Shown: positions 8,680 through 15,000 of the stretch, piece by piece
Position numbering within the stretch: the first letter of the stretch is position 1
Layout: each line of letters opens with the position of its first letter
Origin: Chromera velia
Taxonomy: Eukaryota > Sar > Chromeraceae
Reading direction: 5' to 3'
NCBI GenBank assembly: GCA_018398765.1
Contig: JAHBMJ010001077.1
Span: 9,552-24,551 of the forward strand
DNA: 15,000 bases
The notes under the pieces: generated by a model
Told to the model about the DNA's origin: nothing
Database searches by the model: none
The model's input: the letters and a program-made list of their open reading frames with translations, nothing else
Position numbers and translations under genes: made by a program

Positions 8680-9534
8680 GCAAAGGCAAGGACGTTCGGG
8701 AAGGGGTATCTTGACAAGCGCAAGCTTAATACCTACACCGGCATACCTGTTCCCAGCCTTATTTTTCTGTATATCATCTGAGCCCTTGCTTTGTGCCTTC
8801 AGATATTTATCGGTGATATGAAGCGTGCTTTCTTTCAATCAGACGACACAAACAGAGAGAGGGTGTATACCCATATGGCATTGCCCAAGTGGATGCCGCC
8901 GATTCCTGATGTCTGTTCCTACCCAGACATGCCTGTAGAGAAGTGGGAGAGAATAGCAGTATACACACGCAGCTTACAGCCAGGGCAGGTGAGAGAAACG
9001 GTGCGAGGACTGTATGGTATGCCCGTATCGTCTAAACTTTTTGACGACAAGTGGGTCGGGGCGATTAAGAAAGTGGGGTACAAGAAGGTCGAGTTAAGGA
9101 TTGCGATTGACAGAGAGAAGAACGTTCTAATCAATTGAATTGATGACGTTTTCGGTTTGATTGCTTTTGGGCAGGTAGATGGACTAGTAAAGCATCTTTG
9201 GGGGGAGATGCAGTTCGGGAAGCTGTCCAGATTTGACATGGGTGCCTACCGATTCAAGTACGCAGGGATGGATTTTGAGGGAGACAGAAAGCAGTGCAGG
9301 GTGTCGACGTCCTCATATTTAGAAGGGATGGATACCAAAAAGCTGTTTCAAGAATTCAAAATACATCAAACAAATGTTGGGGCGACTTTGTTTTGCAAAG
9401 AGAAAGAGCTTGAAATTCAGGAAGGAGAGGAGGTAGACCCATTGCTTGAGAAAGTCTACAGTAGCATCATTGGGTGCCTGGGTTGGGGGTGCGTCTTTCT
9501 CCATTCCGTCGGATCTGGTATAATGCTTTGGTGA
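8680..9534 (+). pseudogene. Ty1/copia reverse transcriptase remnant
   Basis: One frame carries the copia RT landmarks in order: KARTFGKGYLDKRKL at the domain start, ALALCLQIFIGDMKRAFFQS with the first catalytic Asp (codon 8815-8817), VRETVRGLYGMPVSSKLF matching the usual LYGLKQAPR region, IDDVFG (DD codons 9142-9147) for the YVDD box, then SSIIGCLG near the C-terminal end. In-frame stops lie at 8779-8781 and 9136-9138, the latter where the Tyr of YVDD would be. Near 9480-9490 the sense shifts frame and continues as VRYGKKPTKRHLMIAIRIL. The length covers nearly the whole RT domain, so it is complete but mutated. Confidence 0.85.
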
Positions 9535-10080
9535 GGTACGGTAAGAAGCCTACAAAAAGACACCTTATGATTGCGATCAGAATTCTGCATGAAATAAAGA
9601 AGAATCCTGAAGGTCTGTTCTTCTGTTGCCTCTCTTGCTCCACTCTTCTGAAACTTGTTTTCTTTGTTAAAATTGTTGATTCGTCATATGAGAAAGACAG
9701 GTATGATGGCAGACATGTATGGATTGGTCTGCTCATTGAGTTGGGGTAGAAGCCAGGAGATGAGCTTTTCAATCTGTTTGCTTGGAGGTCCATGCGGTCG
9801 ACCGTCAAGCTGAGCAGCTCGACCACGTCAGAGTTGGTTGGGTGGTAAGAGTGCCTGAAACGAGTGCCCCGTCTGATCTCTTTTGCCCGAACGCTTCAAA
9901 AAGACATGCCGGTCAAATTCTTTATCGATTGCGATCCGTTGTACAATCAGATTTGATCAGGGGTGGCAGAGAGAGACACACGAATGCAACATATTCTGGA
10001 TTGGTGCATTCAGAGATGCCGTCAAGTTCAGGCCAAGGTTGTTTGAATCCCCCAAGCTATTTAGGCAGCAAATAGTCTTA
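9490..10080 (+). pseudogene. RT connection and RNase H remnant
   Basis: In the frame entered near 9490 the order matches copia elements: SRY..PT..H-like text (VRYGKKPTKRHLMIAIRIL), SSYEKDRYDGRHVW, FAWRSMRSTVKLSSSTTSEL (compare the common WRSKKQ..VALSSTEAEY), FIDCDPLYNQ (compare CDNQSA), RDTRMQHILDWCIQ (compare RTKHIDIRYHFIRE) and ANSLTKLVAFGE (compare ADILTKPL). Stops at 9747, 9846, 9954, 10044 and 10062 interrupt it. Comparisons are to family motifs from general knowledge, not to a search. Confidence 0.75.
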
Positions 10081-10136
10081 CCAAGCTTGTTGCTTTCGGA
10101 GAATCGATTTACACTTAAGCATAAGAGTGCCTGCCT

Positions 10137-10147
10137 TGAGGGAGTGA
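10137..10147 (+). other. Candidate polypurine tract
   Basis: A short purine run (GAGGGAGTGA, one T) stands directly before the 3' LTR, where plus-strand priming is expected. Confidence 0.45.
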
Positions 10148-10402
10148 GTTGCAACTGGCAGTATGCAAGGTGCAAGACAGTTACTAGGTTAAGTGATGCA
10201 TGCCGGTCGATCCTAGGATCTATATTATTAATTGTATTGATACAGATGAGAATACAGATACAGATGGATCGAACAGAATAAAGACACAAGTAAGAGGAAG
10301 TCTCTTCATGTTGTTGTAAACAGTATTAACTTCTATAAGGTGTAAACTCTGGATGAGTATGCCTTAGGAGCCGACTACGCTAAGTACTGCTAAGTCGTTA
10401 CT
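10148..10402 (+). repeat. 3' LTR of the copia-type element
   Basis: Direct repeat of 6864-7118. AATAAA lies at 10277-10282 and the GATCCTAGGATC palindrome at 10209-10220. About 15 of the 17 differences from the 5' copy are transitions. Confidence 0.9.
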
Positions 10403-10735
10403 ACTATCATGATTTAATATACTCCGGAACAATCATTTAAGTGATAAGTGATAAGTGATTTATCGGTGCCCTAGGATACTGGCACTATCACCGTTTTGTC
10501 TTTTAGAGGTCGCCCCCGCAAATGGCAGGTTCAATTATAATATAGTAATAATAATGATGATACGACGGTTATTTAAAAATCAATATCATATTAAGTGAAT
10601 TCGATAGACTGACAGACTCTGAGATAGACTAAGATCGTGAATTTAATAATAATTCAATTTATACTCAGTATGTCTAGTAAGCTATAACTATTGATTTAGT
10701 CATACTAATTTGTAGGTGCTATATGGGTTGCCATA
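10403..10735. other. AT-rich intergenic stretch
   Basis: There is no coding sense. It contains GTGATAAGTGATAAGTGATT (three short tandem units near 10440-10459), a loose inverted repeat around GGTGCC..GGCAC (10466-10489) and AATAATAATGATGATA. Its composition resembles 6590-6860, so the copia-type element probably inserted into one older AT-rich segment. Confidence 0.5.
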
Positions 10736-10736
10736 T

Positions 10737-11173
10737 TGTGGAGTCCTACCCTATGGTGCCGCCCTCTGGACCCTCACATACGCTGTATCTGAATAAGCCC
10801 GCGTGCCGATGCCAGGCTTTGCCGCCACGCTTTGTTTCGTACGTATCGCGCGCGTCGATCAAAGTTGTTGAAGTCGATCGAGTCTGACCTTCGTATTTAA
10901 GCATGCAACATGTTACTCGAGCAACGGATAGCATCGTTTGAGTCTAATGTCTGTTTGTCATAAATCGGGAGTCTGAGACTTTGAGAGAGAGGAACAGGGA
11001 GAAGCATAAGTAGAAATTGTGCAATGATAGAATGAACCCAGCTAATAGGAATCCCAGATCGCTCTAGAGCTAAACCTTCTGTAAACTATTGCCTGAATGA
11101 GTGTTGCTCACGTTCTTTCTCTAGAATTTCCCTAAAGTTCTTGTCCTCGCTTTACTGTCTGTGTCTGTCTGGA
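10737..11173 (+). repeat. Left LTR of the second element
   Basis: Direct repeat of 13465-13895, with about 25 differences over 422 aligned positions by hand count. A GTATTTAAGC stretch (about 10892-10901) could be a promoter TATA-like site, but that is weak. The antisense open frame at 10746-10934 also exists in the other copy and simply reflects the repeat. Confidence 0.85.
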
Positions 11174-11621
11174 CTGGTCCTCTGACAGTGTCCAAACACA
11201 GAAAGATGCACTTCGTCTCTCTATGTGTCTGCAATGCTGCCGTTTTCTTCCAAGAGTGAGCTTGTCACTTCTGGCTGTCTGGCTATCGCGTGGATCGTTC
11301 GATGAGTGGCCGTTCAATCGAGTGCATGAGACTCTGCATGCATGTTAAACAGACAGAAGGGACAGGTGGTGGCGTACTACACGGACCAACGCAGTGACGG
11401 CCGGTGTGCCAGCCGGGGAAGGCCTTCTGCTCTGGGACCCCGACGCGGCGAGCCTGGAGTAGGAAGGAGGGGGAAGTAAGGAAGGGGTACAAAATGATAT
11501 CAAGCCTGCCCTCGACGGCAAGAGAGGCAAAAGGGTCACAGCAGACCTACCGAGAGACAGAGTAGGGCACACGGCAGCTGCCGCCTCGTCTCTCGCCGGC
11601 GCCGGCACATTTTTCACTAAC

Positions 11622-11756
11622 AGGTAAGGGAAGGGGAGGGAGAAGGGGGGGGAAGGGGGAAGAGGGGGTGGAAGCGGGGGACAAAGGGGAAGGGAAGGGG
11701 AGGAAAAAAGGGGGGGAAAGAGGGGGAGAGGGGGGTTGCTTCGGGGTGGGGGGGCG
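11622..11756 (+). repeat. Long G-rich purine tract
   Basis: Almost pure A/G on the + strand for roughly 120 nt, with many runs of four to eight Gs, followed by TTGCTTCGGGGTGGGGGGG. Such tracts can form triplex or G-quadruplex structures (known property). The antisense proline-rich open frame here is an artefact of it. Confidence 0.85.
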
Positions 11757-12451
11757 AATCGAATCGAGGCTGGCCGAGAGCATGCAAAGTACTAGTAACT
11801 GAGTGTGACTGGAGCGTCTTTTATCCAAAGTTGAGAGTTCATGTGTCAAAAGGAGCAGTAAGGGGATGAAACAAGACAGAAAGAAGAGGCGAGATAGAAA
11901 GAGACCAGCAGGGCAGTCTGCAATGTGTCCAGTTCCTTCTCTCTCTCCCTTTATGTAGCTACTGACACGTGCAAAAATATGTTTGTGCTTAACGAAAAAA
12001 CTAAGTCCTTCTGTTAACGAGGACTCGATGTCGATTGCCTACCCCTACGTCCGCTACGTATGAGACGGGCAGAGGACTGCCTAATTGCCGCCGCCGTGTG
12101 CTAAGCCTTATGCCTGCGCATACCCGCGACTGCCTGTGACTGCCCTTGCGCCCCTGCACTGAACTTGGGGGGGGGGAATGAGCTCATTGCAAAGCTGAGC
12201 ATCAAAGAGGTGGACTGCTACAACAACAAGCCAAGCGCCATATGTGCCGCGCATTTAAAACTTTTGGAGCTCCTTTTGGAAGAGTAACCTTTCTTCTCTC
12301 TCGGCTTCTCTTCTTTACACATGACTTGGGAGTCAGACCTCTCATGTGGCTAAAAGCATAAGCGCACGAGGGGGCGCCTTCATTTGTTGTCTCCTTCTTG
12401 CTTCCTTCTGCTGATTTAAAACGTTTCATATTATCCCTGGTTTCTTTCTTT

Positions 12452-12660
12452 GAGAAAAAGAGACTGGAAGAGGCCGACGAAAAATGAGTAGAAGAGGAGC
12501 AAAAAAAGAACGAATCTTTAAAAAAACAGAAAGAGATGTCTGTTTTAACGAGAAAAGAAGAAGAAAAAAAAAGAAAACGAGGGGATAACCCATACATGTC
12601 TCTTTGTCCCTTCTATATCTTCTCTCTGCAGGGGGATGTAGGTGCTTTGGAGGCCCTCTA
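12452..12660 (+). pseudogene. Coiled-coil-like coding remnant inside the LTR element
   Basis: One frame reads EKKRLEEADEK, a TGA at 12485-12487, then VEEEQKKNESLKKQKEMS and a lysine/glutamate-rich stretch, continuing open through an acceptor-like TCTCTGCAG to GDVGALEAL before TAA. The charge pattern suggests a helical coiled coil. A purine-rich stretch will give such readings by chance, so this is weak. If real, it is a broken fragment, possibly host-derived. Confidence 0.25.
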
Positions 12661-13464
12661 AGGTTTCTGAGTATCGCCTCTCCCCCTCGCAGCACGGGAG
12701 TTGATGGGAGCTTTGGTGGAACCAGCCGTCTCTGCACAAGCATCTGCATCCGTTCATTCGTTGATGTCTGTTCTTGTATATTCGGTCGATCTACGGTGTT
12801 GTTGACGATAAGCGAAGAGACGCGTATGCAGTCTTTGGGAAGCAAGTGACATAGAAGAGAGAGGAGGAAGAGAGGTAAATATACGTGTGTGAATATATAT
12901 GTGTGAGCTTTTTTGCTGCCGCCCTCTGGTTTCTCCATCTCTTCACGTTTTGTTTATCCCTCGGCCTGCCCGTCTACTTGCATTCAAAAAAAAGAACTGG
13001 AAGGGGATCTGTTGCAAGCGTATTGTTCTGTCTGTCGCCCGCTTCCTTCCAGTAGGCCGGTCTGAAAAAGAAAGAAAGAAAGCAAGCTGTTCATTGCAAG
13101 TCTATTTATGTTTGCGCACGTAAATTTGATTGATTTTTATCAGTGGGAGGAAACTTTTTAGCTTCCGCGTCTAGATTTTGAGAGTCGGTTGACTATGAAT
13201 GACTGTTTTAATGATGGTGCCAAAGAGATTTCTGTGTCTGTGCTTTCTTACAATGCCTCTGTCATAGTGTGAGGACACTCAAGATTTCATTCCTTCAACT
13301 ACATGCTTTGAAGTGCCATGGGTTTACATGGTTGCATGGGTTTGCATTGCGTCTGCATGGTTGATCGTGTCCTTTTGCTCGCCTTTTTTCCCTTTCCGCA
13401 CATGCTCGAATGTGTCTGGCTGATCGCAGGGACGCGATTTTCTTGTCTGTAGCCGGGGGGGATC

Positions 13465-13895
13465 TGTGGAGTCCTACCCTATGGTGCTGCCCTCTGGACC
13501 CTCGCATACGCTGTATCTGAATGAGCTCACGTGCCGACGCCAGGCTCCGCCGCCGCGCTTTGTTTCATACGTGTCGCGCGCGTCGATCAAAGTTGTTGAA
13601 GTCGATCGAGTCTGACCTTTGTATACAAGCATGCAACATGTTACTCGAGCAACGGATAGCATCGTTTGAGTCTGATGTCTGTTTATCATAGATCGGGAGT
13701 CTGAGACTCTGAGAGAGAGGAACAGGGAGAAGCATAAGTAGAAATTGTGCAATGATAGAATGAACCCAGCTAATAGGAATCCCAGATCGCTCCAGAGCTA
13801 AACTTTCTGTAAACTATTGCTTGAATGAGTGTTGTTCACGTTCTTTCTCTAGAATTTCTCTAAGGTTCTTGTCCTCACTTTACCTTCTGTCTGGA
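13465..13895 (+). repeat. Right LTR of the second element
   Basis: It starts TGTGGAGTCC after the G-run and ends CTGTCTGGA before TGCCATAAGG. Compared with the left copy it is 6 nt shorter near the end, within a GTCTGT repeat. Confidence 0.85.
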
Positions 13896-14208
13896 TGCCA
13901 TAAGGTGGCCGGACAGGAGGGACAAAGCAATATAATCATTTACCAGTGAAATTGCCACATATGATACCAAACATCACCAAACTTCATAATTAACGTCAAC
14001 ACCAGTGTTAACGTTTTGTTTCTCTCTATTTATGGGTATTTCTACCATACCATGCACAGTTCAGACTAGAGTTCAGATCTGAGCTTCTTTTTCTCAAGCT
14101 TTTCATAAGGATTTTGTTGATCGACCAGGTCCTTTTCTGCCTGTGAGTGGACAACCTTAGGTTAGTGGACACTGGACAACCGTGCGCATGCACGTATGAA
14201 TGGAAAGT
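13896..14208. other. Intergenic stretch between mobile elements
   Basis: No coding sense. It contains an imperfect palindrome around AACGTCAACACCAGTGTTAA (about 13993-14015) and a local repeat of AGTGGACA/CTGGACAACC near 14146-14181. I see no gene or known element. Confidence 0.5.
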
Positions 14209-14554
14209 TTAGGGATAATTAAAAAAAAAAAAAAAATTGGTCATTTTCATCTTTTTCTTTTTTGTTTTTTTTCTGGTATCAAGCTGAAAAATATGTTGTT
14301 TAAGTGTTGTTCATGTGTTGCACGAATCAACAAGTGTTGTTTAAGTGTTGTAATACTATTGTTTCTTTGTTATGATGATAAATGAATGGTGTTGAACTGT
14401 TATACAAGTGTTGCTTTAGTGTTGCAAGCTAGGTTGCAAGGTGTTGCATATGGTTATTACGTCTTGGTCGAGGTCATCATCGAAAAGCAAAAAAAAAATT
14501 TTGCTTCTGACACCGTTTTTTTTTTTTGTTTTTTTTTTTGAAAATTACCCCTAG
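14209..14554. mobile_element. hAT-like MITE (short non-autonomous DNA transposon)
   Basis: TGGAAAGT occurs at 14201-14208 and again at 14555-14562 as a perfect 8-bp direct repeat. Between them the ends are inverted: TTAGGGATAATT on the left, and AATTACCCCTAG on the right (reverse complement CTAGGGGTAATT), 10 of 12 matching, each bordered by A- or T-runs. An 8-bp target duplication with TAGGG-type ends is typical of the hAT superfamily. The 346-bp interior has no transposase, only repeated GTGTTG motifs (14288-14450) and an A/T hairpin (GCAAAAAAAAAATTTTGC, about 14487-14504). Confidence 0.65.
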
Positions 14555-14562
14555 TGGAAAGT

Positions 14563-15000
14563 GACGAAAGTCTAGTGGAAATTAAGTCCATATGCGGAGG
14601 CAAGTTACCTGGGAGGCAACGCTGCGCCCACACACCTCACACTTCACCTGTCCTTTTCTTTCTATCTTTCTTGCCCCCCTCTTTTCCTTTTCCTCTCTGC
14701 CTTTATTGCCCCCTCTTGGATCAAGTGGTCCGGTACCAGGAAAAAACAGATTTTTCCCCCCCACAATAATTCATTTGTGTCCGTGAAATACAAAGAGTCT
14801 GCTCGCACCCAGGCTTGGCTGATCAATGTTCAATGGTCTGCATGGCACAAAGCGCAAAATCTTCCAGAAAACAACAAAAAAAGCGTGACATATTCCGAAA
14901 GGCTGCACAGGTGACTCAAATGGATCACGGCTCCAGAAATCAAGCAAAATTGACGCTCGGCAAAACGATACTGCATGACTGTGAAACATGCACGGCCCCC
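14563..15000. other. Intergenic stretch, no gene supported
   Basis: It contains a pyrimidine-rich tract (about 14640-14715) and a second CTAGTGGAAA near 14572 that echoes the one at the MITE edge. Short open frames on both strands have no recognisable protein features. The sequence may belong to an intron or to a gene beyond the window. Confidence 0.45.

Larger units (their letters stand above)
6864..10402 (+). mobile_element. Decayed Ty1/copia-type LTR retrotransposon lacking protease and integrase
   Basis: Two direct ~253-bp LTRs bracket about 3 kb with gag-like, zinc-knuckle, RT and RNase H remnants in the same orientation. The domain order Gag, RT, RNase H with copia-style RT and RH motifs supports a Ty1/copia assignment. 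In known full-length copia elements protease and integrase lie between Gag and RT; here only ~70 bp separate the knuckles from RT, so both are missing. Multiple stops and frame changes show it is inactive. The LTRs differ at about 17 of 253 positions by hand count (~93% identity). I could not find a convincing target-site duplication: the flanks CTAATATA and ACTATCAT do not match. Confidence 0.85.
11174..13464 (+). other. Interior of the second LTR element
   Basis: About 2.3 kb without a recognisable retroelement domain. It holds a G-rich purine tract at about 11622-11756 and several + strand stretches with protein-like sense: 11348-11622 (WDPDAASLE, then stop, then DGKRGKRVTADLPRDRVG), 12177-12288 (NELIAKLSIKEVDCYNNKPS) and 12452-12660. 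AACAG|GTAAGG at the end of the first looks like a splice donor and CTCTCTGCAG near 12622-12631 like an acceptor. A captured and decayed host gene fragment is possible; the rest shows nothing I can name. Confidence 0.4.
10736..13895 (+). mobile_element. Non-coding LTR element, LARD-like, possibly carrying captured sequence
   Basis: Two direct repeats of about 431-437 bp start with TGTGGAGTCC and end near CTGTCTGGA. TGGTCCTCTGACAG (11175) just inside the left copy is a candidate primer-binding site, and a G-run ending in GGGGGGGATC (13455-13464) lies just before the right copy, as a polypurine tract would. TGCCATA is present at 10729-10735 and 13896-13902 and may be the target duplication, although 7 bp is longer than the usual 4-6. 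The ~2.3-kb interior shows no gag, RT or integrase motif on either strand, so movement would need another element's proteins. Alternatively these are two unrelated solo LTRs; the matching flanks argue against that. Confidence 0.65.

Noticed and set aside
10500-10540. tRNA-like 3' half (GGTTCAATT)
   Set aside because: No acceptor stem, anticodon arm or D arm can be folded around it; no tRNA is supported in the window.
12202-12938. Antisense open frames of 131 and 170 codons
   Set aside because: Phe/Ser/Leu/Lys-rich readings of the reverse of a purine tract, with no conserved motif.
13992-14016. Imperfect palindrome AACGTCAACACC/AGTGTTAACGTT
   Set aside because: Three mismatched positions and no second copy or partner structure seen; insufficient to call an element or operator.
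14209-14225. Telomere-like TTTAGGG or a poly-A retrocopy tail
   Set aside because: TTAGGG occurs once only, and the A-run belongs to the inverted end of the MITE, mirrored by T-runs at the other end.

Overview
The window is nuclear DNA from a eukaryote, probably a unicellular alga or other protist. Introns are spliced with GT...TGCAG borders, CA/GT and CT microsatellites are dense, and the right half is filled with LTR elements. The style resembles chromerid-type alveolate genomes, but that is a guess and no sequence search was possible.

Positions 1-6337 (+ strand) hold the 3' part of one intron-rich gene. I could chain eleven exons (42-121, 516-542, 995-1083, 1480-1556, 1967-2050, 2522-2614, 2994-3185, 3472-3543, 3978-4060, 4369-4772, 5151-6337). 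Their splice phases match throughout, giving 2388 nt, or 795 codons plus a stop. The product is a long coiled-coil protein with a basic, proline/serine-rich, apparently disordered C-terminus. Its introns (about 290-470 nt) are unusual: several 5' splice sites are expanded into tetranucleotide repeats (GTCA, GTCG, GTGA), and one intron has a 94-bp tandem repeat that duplicates the 3' splice site plus 24 nt of exon and carries a 19-bp hairpin.

Positions 6338-10736 are an AT-richer region containing a decayed Ty1/copia-type LTR retrotransposon on the + strand (about 6864-10402). It has two ~253-bp LTRs, a candidate primer-binding site and polypurine tract, a gag remnant with two atypical zinc knuckles, and reverse transcriptase and RNase H remnants. 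Protease and integrase are absent: the zinc knuckles lead within about 70 bp into the start of RT.

Positions 10736-13895 look like a second LTR element, with ~435-bp LTRs, PBS and PPT candidates and a possible 7-bp target duplication. It has no recognisable gag or pol. Its interior holds a strong purine tract and coding-like, partly coiled-coil reading stretches that could be captured host sequence. Both LTR pairs differ almost only by transitions.

Positions 14209-14554 are a small hAT-like non-autonomous DNA transposon with an 8-bp target duplication, imperfect terminal inverted repeats and internal GTGTTG motifs. The last 450 bp show no supportable gene. I found no rRNA, tRNA or CRISPR. 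The window therefore reads as a host gene tail followed by a stack of at least three mobile elements, none apparently able to move by itself.
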